Positions 21,002 through 29,857 of a stretch of 32,669 bases of DNA are shown piece by piece (position 1 is the stretch's first letter; each line of letters starts with the position of its first letter). The notes below the pieces were generated by a model. That model was not told the DNA's origin. It saw only the letters and a list, made by a program, of their open reading frames with translations, and did no database searches. The position numbers were made by a program, and so were the translations under genes. The stretch comes from an uncultured Bacteroidia bacterium (GTDB lineage Bacteria; Bacteroidota; Bacteroidia; Bacteroidales; UBA932): positions 1 to 32,669 of the forward strand of contig CACZDC010000021.1 of the NCBI GenBank assembly GCA_902779785.1. Reading direction: 5' to 3'.

Positions 21002-21988
21002 CTAATGCAGATTTCCGCGAAAAAGTTGCGATAAAAGCGGGAGGATTTCGCGTGGTGCATAGCGGAATGAGAACGGCAGGCGCCCTAAAAACAAGCTCGC
21101 GGTTTGAAACTTACGTTTCAGAGGCGACTTGTCAGAAATGCTTTCGATGCGTTTCGATTGGAAATGACCGAAATTACCGCCTCTTGCCACAATACGGAAA
21201 AGCGCCCCCGGATCCACTGCTTTAGGGACCTCGACGGAGGGGTCGATGTAATCCTTGACAAAAGAGAGCAAAAGGGCGTCCCAGCGGGAAAGGCCGCAGC
21301 GGTCAAACAGTTTGTGAAGCTCCTGATAATCACCAGGATAGGCTTTATATGCCAGGGAGAAATCGATAATCTGCCTAAGCCCCACTCCGACCCCGCAGGC
21401 GTGCTTGAGGATGTGGGAGGAGAGCATCAGCAGCTCGGCTTCCGGGGTCCCGACGGGAGGAAGCTGCGATTGGGGGAGGTGAAGGTCGAAGTACCTCCGG
21501 TGCAGTTCCACTTCGCAGCCCCTGAGGGTGAAATCCACGCTCGAGTCCGGCTTGGGCGAAGATTCAATCCCGTATGCCCGGAGCGCTTCCACAGCCCTGG
21601 GGAAATCTATTTCAGGAACGTAGATGTCGATATCCCCTCCGGTGCGGAGCTCGGGCGAAGGATAGCGGGCGGCGCAAGTGCTACCTTTCATCACCAGCGG
21701 CTGCAGCCCGCCCGAGCGGAGAATGCCAAGGACCTCCTTCTCCACCTCCGAGAGCTTCAGGTTCCGGTTCACGATCTTGTTCACTTCCGTCATCAGGGTG
21801 AACAGTGAGCGTTCGGAAAAGCCGCAGCTCTCCGGGAAGTTCTCCGCCGCCTTGTACAACAGACCTGCGACTGTCTGCCGGCAGGCCGTCGCGATAAGGT
21901 CCATCCAGGCGGCCTCGTCCAGGGAAGCGGGAGGGGACTCGCCTCTCAGGATCAGAAGGAGGAGCTTCAGGCTGGAATCATCGCTCAT
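21002..21988 (-). CDS. NTP_transf_5 family nucleotidyltransferase-like protein
   Basis: 328 residues. The core of the family is clear at 97-124: PLVMKGSTCAARYPSPELRTGGDIDIYV, with the GDIDIY aspartates at 119 and 121 expected to bind metal and nucleotide; a helical C-terminal part has the usual LSSHILKHACGVGVGLRQIIDF. Members are often found in polysaccharide loci, but their acceptors are mostly unknown. Last gene of the polysaccharide operon, overlapping the HAD gene by four bases (ATGA). No terminator-like hairpin is obvious after its stop before the regulator promoter. Confidence 0.8.
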   Translation of the reverse strand: MSDDSSLKLLLLILRGESPPASLDEAAWMDLIATACRQTVAGLLYKAAENFPESCGFSERSLFTLMTEVNKIVNRNLKLSEVEKEVLGILRSGGLQPLVMKGSTCAARYPSPELRTGGDIDIYVPEIDFPRAVEALRAYGIESSPKPDSSVDFTLRGCEVELHRRYFDLHLPQSQLPPVGTPEAELLMLSSHILKHACGVGVGLRQIIDFSLAYKAYPGDYQELHKLFDRCGLSRWDALLLSFVKDYIDPSVEVPKAVDPGALFRIVARGGNFGHFQSKRIESISDKSPLKRKFQTASLFLGRLPFSFRYAPREILPLLSQLFRGNLH

Positions 21989-22392
21989 CGGCCGAAGATT
22001 CTTTGGAGGAATGAGCGTTTATGGTGATGCCTGTGGTGGTGACGCCTGGCGCCGTTCACTATTTCGTATATTTCACCCCAGTCCGGCAGCCCGCCCAGGT
22101 TGCGGTCGTCGATATAGACATCGGCGACAAGCTTGGTGGAGGTGGTCTTGTCCGAGAAGTTGAGGCTTCCAAGGGGAGTGTCGCTGTTTACCGAATAGAA
22201 CGTGAGCCCGCGCTCCTTGCAGAAGCGTATCGCGTCTTCCAGAAGTTCGCCTTCGCGGGAAGTCCAGAGAATCAATTTATGCCCTTCGGAAGCCAGCCTG
22301 CGAAGGGTGTCCACGGCAAAGGGTTTCTCCCTGCCTATCTTCGGGTACTTGTGTTCTACGATAGTCCCGTCAAAATCTACTGCAATAATCAT
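21985..22392 (-). CDS. Small HAD-type phosphatase with His-rich tail
   Basis: 135 residues. HAD motif I is VDFDGTIV (Asp6, Asp8), motif II LWTSREG near 43, and a motif-IV-like YIDDRN near 93; the small size fits the cap-less Bacteroidota hydrolases of the 'BT_0820-like' type. The end is unusual: ARRHHHRHHHKR at about 114-125, six histidines in seven positions, then a basic tail. Four-base overlaps on both sides (with the kinase gene and with the NTP_transf_5 gene) show translational coupling. It may act on a sugar-phosphate or on a phosphorylated product of the pathway, or possibly on phosphotyrosine; neither is shown. Confidence 0.82.
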   Translation of the reverse strand: MIIAVDFDGTIVEHKYPKIGREKPFAVDTLRRLASEGHKLILWTSREGELLEDAIRFCKERGLTFYSVNSDTPLGSLNFSDKTTSTKLVADVYIDDRNLGGLPDWGEIYEIVNGARRHHHRHHHKRSFLQRIFGR

Positions 22393-24746
22393 TTGTCGTC
22401 TTTTTCTCCATATCCGTAACCATAGCCATAACCGTAGCCATAGCCATATCCGTAACCATAACCATATCCGTAACCATATCCGTATCCCGTGCGTATGTCA
22501 CCGCCGTTGAGGATGATGCTGGGATGGTTCAGGCGGCCGCTCTGATAGATCGCCTCCAGTTCAGGAAGCGCCCTGCGGTCCACCTTTCCGCTGCGCAGGA
22601 TGAAGAGGTTCATATCCACCAGCCTCTGGACAACCATCATATCGGCCACTGCGTTCACCGGGACGCCGTCCAGAAGGATGAAGTCGTACTGTCCCCTAAG
22701 TTCCTGTATGAGCTGGTCGAAGCGGGCGCGGCCCAGCAGCTCGGCCGGGTTCGGCGGGATATGACCTCCCGGAATGAAGTCAACTCCGGGCAGGACGTCT
22801 TTGTGCAGGATCTCCGCCAGGCGCACGGAGTCGTCGAAAATATAGTTCGACAGTCCCGGGACGCCGTGCTTGAGCGAGAAGAAACTCGATGCGGTCCTCT
22901 TGCGGAGGTCCATATCCACCAGCACCACCCTTTTCTTGGCGTCGGCAAGGCAGGCGGCCATATTCGTGGTGAGGAAGGTCTTGCCCGCCGAGGACGAGAA
23001 CGACGTCGTGGCAATCACCGGATGCTCGCAGCCCTCGGGACGCATATAGTCCAGGTTCGTACACATAAGGCGCATAGCCTCGGTGAATACTTTGGATTTG
23101 GAATTCTTGTAGGCCGTGGTGAGCGAAGTGTCTCCTTTTTCGCGCTTCTTTTCCCTGGCGAAAGGAACGTCGGCGAGGAAAGGCATAGTGGTTCCTTCCT
23201 CGATGTCCTTGCGGGAATGGACGCGGTTGTCGATTATGATTCGGATTATGAGCACCACCGCGGGGATGAGCAGGCCAATCAGGAAGGCCACCAGCAGCAT
23301 CTTGTTTCGGGAAGGATAGACGGGTCTCCAGCTGGATGTGGCCGAGTCTATCATACGGGCGTTGTTGTCGGCCATAGCCTGGGTCAGGGAGTTCTCTTCG
23401 CGCTTGTTCAGCAGGAACATATAGAGGGTTTCCTTGATCTTCTGCTGCCTCTCTATGGACAGGAAGCGGCGGGCCTTGGTAGGCATTGAAGTGAACTTGC
23501 GAAGGGAATGCTGCTCCTGCTCGGCAAGGGCCTGCCGCTGGGAAACCAGCATAGATATGCGGCTGTCTATGAAGCCGTTGACATCCGCCTTCAGGTCCTT
23601 GAGACTGTCTTCGACGCCGCTTACGGCAAGGCTGTACTCGCCGCCGCTCTTGAGGAGGCTCTCCCTTTTCCGCACGGCGGTGTTGTACTTCTGGATGGCG
23701 CCTTCGATATATGTGTCTTCAGTCACCAGGTTGGCCGGAATCACCTCATAGCCCTGGAAGGCCGAGCGGACATAGTCCTTGAGGTAGCGCATAGTGCTGA
23801 GCTTGGTCTCAAGTTCCACTATCTGCTTGTTCAGGGCATTGTTCTGGTTCAGGTAATCGGCTGCCGTGGCCTCGACGTCCAGTATGCGCTCGCTGGATTT
23901 GAGCCTGGACAGGTCCTCTTCCACCGTGCCCAGTTCGTCCTGGATGATGGCGAGACGCTCGTTGATGAAGGCGGCCGTGTTCACCGCGATGCGGTTTTTC
24001 TCCCTCACGGCGTCTTCATTGTACTTCTGGACGAGCATATTCAGCACGTCGTCGGCCCTGGTGAAGGAATAATCCATCAGGGAGAGCTGCAGGATGGAAC
24101 CGTCGGTTTCGGCCTGGACGACATTGAGGCGGGAGACAAACTGGGATGCCCTGGCGGGGACAGGAATCTTCACCACCTTGATTTCCTTGCCCATATAGGC
24201 GCTGAAACTGGAATTGGGGGAAAAGATGACCTTGTGCCCGCCCACCAGGAGAGTGTCGCCCAGCTGGACCGTCTGTTTTTCAAGGCCGGGGCCTTCCACG
24301 CTGACCTGCGTTTCTCCGCAGGGAACCAGCTTAAGCTGACATTCGAAATCCCCTTCCTTCCTGACGACGAACATCCTCACCGGTGCGTTCCGGTAGAGTT
24401 CGACATAGCGCAGCCTGTCCTTTTCCAGGTAGTCGATGTCGGCGTCCAGGGTGGTGACCACCATCTGCATAAGCTCGCGGGACTGGAGCTGGAGTATCTC
24501 GTTGGACATACTCACGTGGTTGATCAGGCTGCTGTATGCGCCCATCTGCACGGTACTCTGGGTGTTGGACGGGTCCTTGATGATGATGGTCGCGTCGCTC
24601 TGGAACACGTGCTGCATCTTGGAATAGCGGTAATACGCGAAGCCGACGCAGAGCACTACGCAGATTACGAAGAGGTACCAGTGGCTGAGGAGGTAGAAGA
24701 AAAGGTCTACCAGATTGACTGTACTGTTGTTGTTTTTCTCGTTCAT
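22389..24746 (-). CDS. Wzc-like chain-length/tyrosine autokinase with (Gly-Tyr)13 tail
   Basis: 785 residues. Wzz-type N-terminal domain with a first membrane helix at about 17-33, a long periplasmic coiled-coil part (about 235-430) and a second helix at 480-503. A cytoplasmic BY-kinase follows: Walker A SSSAGKT near 583-589, Walker A' VVLVDMD near 607-613, Walker B FILLDG near 688-693. The C-terminus is thirteen Gly-Tyr pairs then GEKDDK; tyrosine-rich tails are the autophosphorylation cluster of BY-kinases, here in an extreme form. Three bases after the Wza-like gene. It sets chain length and, by cycles of phosphorylation, controls assembly and export of the polymer across the envelope. Confidence 0.93.
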   Translation of the reverse strand: MNEKNNNSTVNLVDLFFYLLSHWYLFVICVVLCVGFAYYRYSKMQHVFQSDATIIIKDPSNTQSTVQMGAYSSLINHVSMSNEILQLQSRELMQMVVTTLDADIDYLEKDRLRYVELYRNAPVRMFVVRKEGDFECQLKLVPCGETQVSVEGPGLEKQTVQLGDTLLVGGHKVIFSPNSSFSAYMGKEIKVVKIPVPARASQFVSRLNVVQAETDGSILQLSLMDYSFTRADDVLNMLVQKYNEDAVREKNRIAVNTAAFINERLAIIQDELGTVEEDLSRLKSSERILDVEATAADYLNQNNALNKQIVELETKLSTMRYLKDYVRSAFQGYEVIPANLVTEDTYIEGAIQKYNTAVRKRESLLKSGGEYSLAVSGVEDSLKDLKADVNGFIDSRISMLVSQRQALAEQEQHSLRKFTSMPTKARRFLSIERQQKIKETLYMFLLNKREENSLTQAMADNNARMIDSATSSWRPVYPSRNKMLLVAFLIGLLIPAVVLIIRIIIDNRVHSRKDIEEGTTMPFLADVPFAREKKREKGDTSLTTAYKNSKSKVFTEAMRLMCTNLDYMRPEGCEHPVIATTSFSSSAGKTFLTTNMAACLADAKKRVVLVDMDLRKRTASSFFSLKHGVPGLSNYIFDDSVRLAEILHKDVLPGVDFIPGGHIPPNPAELLGRARFDQLIQELRGQYDFILLDGVPVNAVADMMVVQRLVDMNLFILRSGKVDRRALPELEAIYQSGRLNHPSIILNGGDIRTGYGYGYGYGYGYGYGYGYGYGYGYGYGEKDDK
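22407..22487 (-). repeat. Hexanucleotide-type repeat encoding (Gly-Tyr)13
   Basis: Thirteen six-base units (GGN TAY on the minus strand) plus a final Gly codon. Units vary (GGT, GGC, GGA; TAT, TAC), and longer blocks of 12-18 bases recur, so unequal recombination or slippage could change the number of tyrosines in steps of one without breaking the frame. Confidence 0.9.
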
Positions 24747-24749
24747 AGC

Positions 24750-25499
24750 TTATCTGTTCGCCCAGATAAGGGCATTTACAATGATAGACATAAGCGAAAG
24801 GCCCGCGGTCACGAAACTCATAGTGGTCTGGCCGCTGGCGCTCAGCCGCACTCCCTTGGGCTTGATGTACACCACGTCGTTCTGCTTCAGGTAGTATACC
24901 GGCGAGTCGAAGAGGTCCTTGCTCTGCAGGTCCACGGAATAGGAGCGGCGGATACCGTTCTCCGTCCTTATGACCATAACGTCGCGGATGTCGGAGCGGT
25001 TGGAGATCTCCCCGCTGGTAGCCAGAACCTGAAGGATATTGATACTGTTGCCTTTGACCGGGACCACGGCGTTTCCGGCGCTGCCTATCACCGTGATGCT
25101 GAAATTCTCAAGCGCCACGTTCACTATGGGATCCTTGATGAATCCGTTGGCGCGGATGCCGTCGGCTATGCCGTTGCGTATCTGGGTGAGTGTGGCTCCC
25201 CAGACGTTAATGGTGCCGAGAACCGGGAATTCTATGTTCCCGTTACGGTCCACGATGTATTTCAGGCCGCCTTTTGCCTCGGAGAAAAGGTTGAAGGGGG
25301 CGGCCAGTTCGGGAGTGGAACTGGTGACGGTAATGCCGAGGCAGTCGTCGGGCTGGATGACAAGCTCCGGTGCCGGCGAAACTGGATAATCCGTGTTGTA
25401 CGCCATATCCATCAGGTAGCTCATCTGCTTTGCAGTGGTACAGGACAGCATCGCAAGCAGGGCTATCCAAGCCGGGAGGGAATTAAACAAGCGCTTCAT
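24750..25499 (-). CDS. Polysaccharide export lipoprotein (Wza-like)
   Basis: 249 residues. Lipobox LAMLSC (Cys20). Poly-export domain at about 45-130 (VIQPDDCLGITVTSSTPELA ... YIVDRNGNIEFPVLGTINVWGATLTQIRNGI), one SLBB-like domain at about 134-215 (VPVKGNSINILQVLATSGEI), and a C-terminal hydrophobic helix (FVTAGLSLMSIIVNALIW) typical of the Bacteroidota version. Expected to form the outer-membrane channel working with the Wzc-like protein encoded next. Its start overlaps the end of the preceding glycosyltransferase by 17 bases. Confidence 0.9.
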   Translation of the reverse strand: MKRLFNSLPAWIALLAMLSCTTAKQMSYLMDMAYNTDYPVSPAPELVIQPDDCLGITVTSSTPELAAPFNLFSEAKGGLKYIVDRNGNIEFPVLGTINVWGATLTQIRNGIADGIRANGFIKDPIVNVALENFSITVIGSAGNAVVPVKGNSINILQVLATSGEISNRSDIRDVMVIRTENGIRRSYSVDLQSKDLFDSPVYYLKQNDVVYIKPKGVRLSASGQTTMSFVTAGLSLMSIIVNALIWANR

Positions 25500-26616
25500 A
25501 TATCTTAAGTATTGAATTAATCATTTTTTCTTCACAGAACAGCTCTTCGAAGCGGGCGCGGGCCCCTTCGGAGAAGTCGCGGTAACGCTCCGACACGTCT
25601 TCTATGGCGGCGGCTATCTGCGCGTGGTCCCCCGGAGTCACGTTCCTTCCGGAAACGCCGTCTTCGTTGACCCAGGACACGCCTGAGCCTGGGATTTTCG
25701 TGGCCACTACGGGTTTTCCGCAGGACATCGCCTCTGCCTGGACTATCCCGAAGGCCTCCGTCTTCATTATGCTGGAAAGGACGAAGATGTCGCAGGCCCC
25801 GTAGTAGGAGGGGATCTTCTCGTCCGGGATATAGCCTTCCAGACAAACCCTCTCGGTAAGCTTCTCAGAGTCAATCAGTTCCTCCAGTTCTTTGCGAAGG
25901 GGACCGGTGCCGCCGATTAGAAGCTGATACTTCTCCGGGAGCTGTTTCATTGCGCGGATAAGTACCGGATAACCCTTGTACGGGACAAGGCGCCCGAGCG
26001 AAAAGAGTATGCTCTTTCCGGGGAATCGCTCCCTTATGGCCGCAGCGCCGTCGGGATCCGGATCTATGGCTTCTATGCCTATGGGGACGTAGGTACACTT
26101 TGACTGGACGTCCTTCAGCCAGGGCGAGGACTTTATGTAGGCCGGGGTAGTGCCGACTATGACATCGGCTCTTCTGACGAGCCAGTTCTGCAGCGGCCGG
26201 TAAAGGGCGAGCAGGTATTTCTGCGAGAGGATGTCGCTGTGCCAGTGGAGTACGACCTTCCCCTTGAAGCCGCTCAGGCGCAGGGCCGCTGCGGCCATAG
26301 GGTCGGGATGATGGACGTGGATTATATCATAGTCGTCCCTGTAGCGGCGGAGCCAGGAAAGCATAGCGGGCGAAATCATAGTGGCGGCCTTCTTGGAAAG
26401 GGCCTTCACGCGGAAAACGCGGCCGTGGTCATTGAAACGCAGGCTGCCGTCCTCCTGACGGAGTGCCTCGTCCTTCGGGTCAGTCTCGCCGGAGAGGCAG
26501 GCGCAGAGCATATCGCAGTCCACATCCCGCGCCGAGAGGCCCCGGGTGAGGTCCCACATTACTTTTTCCACGCCTCCGCGGATGGGATAGAACTTACCTA
26601 GCTGAAGGATTTTCAT
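25483..26616 (-). CDS. Glycosyltransferase family 4
   Basis: 377 residues, two Rossmann-like halves of the GT-B fold. N-terminal start LQLGKFYPIRGGVEKVM (GG loop at 14-15), IIHVHHPDPMAA near 100, PIGIEAIDP near 180, then FSLGRLVPYKGYPVLIRAM and the retaining-GT motif E-x7-E in KTEAFGIVQAEAMSCGKPVVA near 285-305. Uses a nucleotide-sugar to add one sugar to the repeat unit on the cytoplasmic side; donor and linkage cannot be read from sequence. Overlaps its upstream neighbour by 23 bases and the Wza-like gene by 17. Confidence 0.9.
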   Translation of the reverse strand: MKILQLGKFYPIRGGVEKVMWDLTRGLSARDVDCDMLCACLSGETDPKDEALRQEDGSLRFNDHGRVFRVKALSKKAATMISPAMLSWLRRYRDDYDIIHVHHPDPMAAAALRLSGFKGKVVLHWHSDILSQKYLLALYRPLQNWLVRRADVIVGTTPAYIKSSPWLKDVQSKCTYVPIGIEAIDPDPDGAAAIRERFPGKSILFSLGRLVPYKGYPVLIRAMKQLPEKYQLLIGGTGPLRKELEELIDSEKLTERVCLEGYIPDEKIPSYYGACDIFVLSSIMKTEAFGIVQAEAMSCGKPVVATKIPGSGVSWVNEDGVSGRNVTPGDHAQIAAAIEDVSERYRDFSEGARARFEELFCEEKMINSILKIYEALV

Positions 26617-27742
26617 ATTGCCTGAACAATTGGTCCCATCGTTCCATTATCTTTTCAAAGTCGAAGCGGACGGCGAGCTTCCCGGCCTCGGCTCCCATAC
26701 GGGAGCGGAGCTCGGGATCCACTATGAGCCTGAGCAGGGCCTTGGCAAGCGCTTCGACATCTCCTTCCGGAACGAGCAGTCCCGTCCGGCCGTCGACAAT
26801 CACCTCCCGCGGCCCGCACTTGCAGTCGAAACTGACTGCCGGAAGGCCGTAAGCCTGGGCTTCGATAAGGGCCATAGGCAGGCCCTCGTAATGGGAGGAA
26901 AGGGCCAGGAGCGCGGCCTCACGGTACTCGGAGGCCATGTCTTTCACGTTTCCGCAGAGTTTCACCGAATCCTCGAGTTCGAGAGAAACTATCTGATTAT
27001 GAAGGGCTTCCCTCAGCTCCCCATCACCCAGCAGGCGAAGCTGCCAGCCGTGGTCTGGACCAAGCGAGTCGCAGACTATTTTCCAGGCGTCGATAAGCCT
27101 GTCCAGCCCTTTCTGGTACATATATCTTCCTACGGCGATGACTCTTTTGCCCTCGTGGGCGCCGGGGACAATCCCGGAGAGGCGGATGCCGTTGGGGATG
27201 CAGCAGATGCCGGGGACATCGCCCCAGAGTGAAAGGTCCTCTTCTGTAAGGGTGACGAAGCGCTCGAAGCGCCTTACCTGGCGCAGTTCGTTTGCGCTCC
27301 GGAGCCTGTCAACCAGCCCCCACAGCCCCTTCCGTCCATACTGCAGGCGTTTGAGGCGAGAAAAATGAAGCTCCAGCATCTTGACGCTCCCGTCCTTGAT
27401 GCGGGGCAAGAAACTCTGCTCGTTGCAGAACATTGAAATCGTTATGTCGGGGCGGATTTCCATAAGGGCCTTTGTGAGCCTTTTCCGGTGCCGGTACTGC
27501 TTGAGCGGATAATGGACAAGTTTGTTCCAGAGGCTCCCGCCGTTATTGTCTTCGTAGCCGATGCCAAGGTCCAGACGCGAGATCCTTTCGTCCAAAGGAA
27601 AGGCGTCCGGGCGGCCTTTCTGCTCGGTTGTTATGATGGTCACCCGGTAGCCGTGGGCGGCGAGCCAGTTAGCCTTCTCGCTGAGGATTTTTTCCATTCC
27701 GGAGGGGCGGTAGAGCCCGGCTATGTTATAGACTATGCGCAT
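26594..27742 (-). CDS. Glycosyltransferase family 4
   Basis: 382 residues. Start RIVYNIAGLYRPSGMEKILSEKANWLAAHGYRVTIIT, the usual N-lobe; C-lobe with AVGRYMYQKGLDRLIDAWKIV and the motif SSHYEGLPMALIEAQAYGLPAVSFDCKCGP (E-x7-E). This last form, with 'CGPREVI' after the motif, resembles the GT4 enzymes of Bacteroidota capsule loci that add galactose- or GalNAc-type sugars, but specificity is not assigned. Overlaps the acyltransferase gene by 10 bases and the next GT4 by 23. Confidence 0.9.
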   Translation of the reverse strand: MRIVYNIAGLYRPSGMEKILSEKANWLAAHGYRVTIITTEQKGRPDAFPLDERISRLDLGIGYEDNNGGSLWNKLVHYPLKQYRHRKRLTKALMEIRPDITISMFCNEQSFLPRIKDGSVKMLELHFSRLKRLQYGRKGLWGLVDRLRSANELRQVRRFERFVTLTEEDLSLWGDVPGICCIPNGIRLSGIVPGAHEGKRVIAVGRYMYQKGLDRLIDAWKIVCDSLGPDHGWQLRLLGDGELREALHNQIVSLELEDSVKLCGNVKDMASEYREAALLALSSHYEGLPMALIEAQAYGLPAVSFDCKCGPREVIVDGRTGLLVPEGDVEALAKALLRLIVDPELRSRMGAEAGKLAVRFDFEKIMERWDQLFRQYENPSAR

Positions 27743-28671
27743 AGCTTTGACGAAATCAGGCCGCTCAGCTTGTTGACGGCGAAGGCAAGGAGGATGGTCA
27801 GCGCATAGACCGCGGCGATGAAAAGCAGCGGCGAACTTATCGGAATAGAGTCCCGGAAGAGTTCCATCGGGATTCCCTGGCAGAGGTATATCTCATAGGA
27901 AATGCCTGATATGAAAGTGATTACGGGGCCGTGGAACCGTCCGAGAGGAAGGCGTGCGACAAGCAGCGCGACAATCGTGGGGATAAGGACATAGCACAGC
28001 GTCCACAGATATGGATTGCGCGGCAGGTAGAGGGCCACGAAAAGTATGGACATAAGGCCGAGGAGGGCATAGTATCGGTATGGCTTCTCTTCGCAGAAGG
28101 CGTAGATTTCCTTTTCTTTGTGTGCGAAAAAGGCGCCGCTCGGGAAGGAGAGGGAACATATCCACCAGCACCAGTCGTAGCCGGCAAGGATTGTGGCCGC
28201 CATCCAGGCAAGAGTTCCGGCCAGAAGGCCTGCTGCTTTCCATTTCCCCTTAAGGAAGCGGAACGAGCAGTAGTAGATCAGATAGAAAAAGACTATGGCC
28301 TCCGCAAACCAGGAAAAAGGCAGCACCGGAGTGCCGTAGAGCAGCAGATTCTTCCACTCTCCGAGATAGTCCCGCCCTGGATTCCATAGCAGGAGATAAT
28401 AGGCTGCGAGGGCGAATAGTGCGGGCAGCACGATGCGAAGGAATTTCTTTCTAAGGAAGGAGTTCAGATAGGCGGGGCCCTTGTTCTGCCAGGAGCGGAC
28501 AAGGCCGAAACCCGAGATGAAGAAGAACATCGACACGATCGGAGCTCCCAGTTCCCGGGCAGGCTTGAGCCACCGGAGGTCCAGGAAGAAATTCAGGTGG
28601 TCCGCCACTATCAGCAGAGCCATAAGCGCCTTGACCACTATCAGTTTGTCTTTATCGAAGGACATCTTCAT
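27733..28671 (-). CDS. Membrane acyltransferase (acyltransferase 3 family)
   Basis: 312 residues from ATG 28671; a longer frame to 28731 lies wholly inside the upstream gene. About ten hydrophobic segments. The family's first helix with the catalytic-type histidine is seen as LIVVKALMALLIVADHLNFF (His21), and the second as APIVSMFFFISGFGLVRSW. Members transfer acetyl or other acyl groups to sugars in the membrane, so this gene probably decorates the polysaccharide. It overlaps the GT4 upstream by 20 bases and the next GT4 by 10. Substrate unknown; a succinyl or other acyl donor cannot be excluded. Confidence 0.85.
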   Translation of the reverse strand: MKMSFDKDKLIVVKALMALLIVADHLNFFLDLRWLKPARELGAPIVSMFFFISGFGLVRSWQNKGPAYLNSFLRKKFLRIVLPALFALAAYYLLLWNPGRDYLGEWKNLLLYGTPVLPFSWFAEAIVFFYLIYYCSFRFLKGKWKAAGLLAGTLAWMAATILAGYDWCWWICSLSFPSGAFFAHKEKEIYAFCEEKPYRYYALLGLMSILFVALYLPRNPYLWTLCYVLIPTIVALLVARLPLGRFHGPVITFISGISYEIYLCQGIPMELFRDSIPISSPLLFIAAVYALTILLAFAVNKLSGLISSKLCA

Positions 28672-29857
28672 ATAGTTTGAGATACTCTTCCAGGGCGAGG
28701 CTCTTGTCGAAATGGCTAAGCGCATAGGCACGGCAGCGGCTGCGCCACTCTTCCCTGTCCCCCTTCCGTATTTCCTGAAGTCGGGCGTAAAGGCCTTTCA
28801 CATCGCCTTGTTCGACGACGAAACCTGTCTCGGGAACGACGGACTCGACGCTTCCGCCTGTGCGGTAAGTTACCACCGGCGTTCCGCAGGAGACAGACTC
28901 CAGGTTTACCGTGGGATAGTTGTCCTGCCAGGTCGGGTTCACAAGGGCGGTCGCCCCGCTGTAGAGCCTTGCAAGAGTCTGCACGTCCGCGGTCCTTTCT
29001 ATGGTTAGGACTCCTTCCGGTAGCGAGCGTTTCTGGCTTTCCGTCATCTTGCCGAGGAGCACCAGCTGCTCGCCCGGGGCAAGCATTCCGGCGAGTTTCG
29101 CAAGGTCCGGAAGGCCCTTTTCCGGCAGCCAGATGGAGGCGACTGCGAGATAATATACTCCCGGGATCTCCCCGCCGGGCTGCGGGGAGAAAAGCGAGGT
29201 GTCGATACCGTTGTGTATGCAGCGGCAGTGCACTTCGGAGAGGAAGGATTTAGAGAGTTCTCCCTTCATCCATTCGGATACTACGACGAGATTCAGACGC
29301 GGAATCGAGGTGAAGAGGCTTTTTTTCAGGCGGAAATTGCGCCTGGAGCGGTCCAGGCCGTAACTTGCTGGGAAGCTCCTCTTGCAGGGGCAGTCGTGGC
29401 ACTCGCTCTGCCAGCGGCTGCATCCCGCCGAGGAATAGTGGTAGCAATGGCCGGTATAGAGCCAGCAGTCGTGGATGGTCCAGACGACCGGTTTGCCGGA
29501 GGCCGAGAGATATTCGCAGAGTTCCGGGTAGTTGAGGAAATAACCGTGGACATTGTGGATATGGATTATGTCCGGGTCGATTTCCTTTACGGTTTCAAGG
29601 AACTTTCGGGTGGCCCTTCGCGAGGCCAGGCCGTGGGCGTCGAAAAGGCGGGTCGCGAGGAAGTGCCCCAGCAGGTCCGGCCGGCTGCCGACAGGGATAA
29701 GTTTCGAGGAATGCGGCGGAAGGCCGTCACGCGCGCCGCTGTATGCGATATAGCTCTCCCAGCCTGCCGAGATGGCCATTTCGCCAATCTCGCGCATAAT
29801 TTTTCCGGTCGAGGTGCTCTCGCGGATCACGGGGTTTATCTGCAGGAGCTTTTTCAT
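28652..29857 (-). CDS. Glycosyltransferase family 4 (cysteine-rich insert type)
   Basis: 401 residues. Start LLQINPVIRESTSTGKIMREIG, then DIIHIHNVHGYFLNYPEL and the insert VVWTIHDCWLYTGHCYHYSS...C...C..CPC (about 125-160), a cysteine cluster typical of one Bacteroidota GT4 subgroup, perhaps metal-binding. C-lobe: YLAVASIWLPEKGLPDLAKLAG and NPTWQDNYPTVNLESVSCGTPVVTYRTGG, where the motif is D-x7-E rather than E-x7-E, as I recall for this subgroup. Adds a sugar to the repeat unit. Four-base overlap with the broken polymerase gene. Confidence 0.9.
   Translation of the reverse strand: MKKLLQINPVIRESTSTGKIMREIGEMAISAGWESYIAYSGARDGLPPHSSKLIPVGSRPDLLGHFLATRLFDAHGLASRRATRKFLETVKEIDPDIIHIHNVHGYFLNYPELCEYLSASGKPVVWTIHDCWLYTGHCYHYSSAGCSRWQSECHDCPCKRSFPASYGLDRSRRNFRLKKSLFTSIPRLNLVVVSEWMKGELSKSFLSEVHCRCIHNGIDTSLFSPQPGGEIPGVYYLAVASIWLPEKGLPDLAKLAGMLAPGEQLVLLGKMTESQKRSLPEGVLTIERTADVQTLARLYSGATALVNPTWQDNYPTVNLESVSCGTPVVTYRTGGSVESVVPETGFVVEQGDVKGLYARLQEIRKGDREEWRSRCRAYALSHFDKSLALEEYLKLYEDVLR

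Noticed and set aside
22407-22487. CRISPR or tandem non-coding repeat
   Set aside because: Six-base units without spacers, fully in frame as Gly-Tyr codons of the kinase gene.
23508-25508. 666-codon open frame on the plus strand opposite the Wzc/Wza genes
   Set aside because: It runs exactly antisense to two well-supported genes, has His/Val/Gly-rich composition typical of reverse-strand reading of high-GC codons, and no family pattern.
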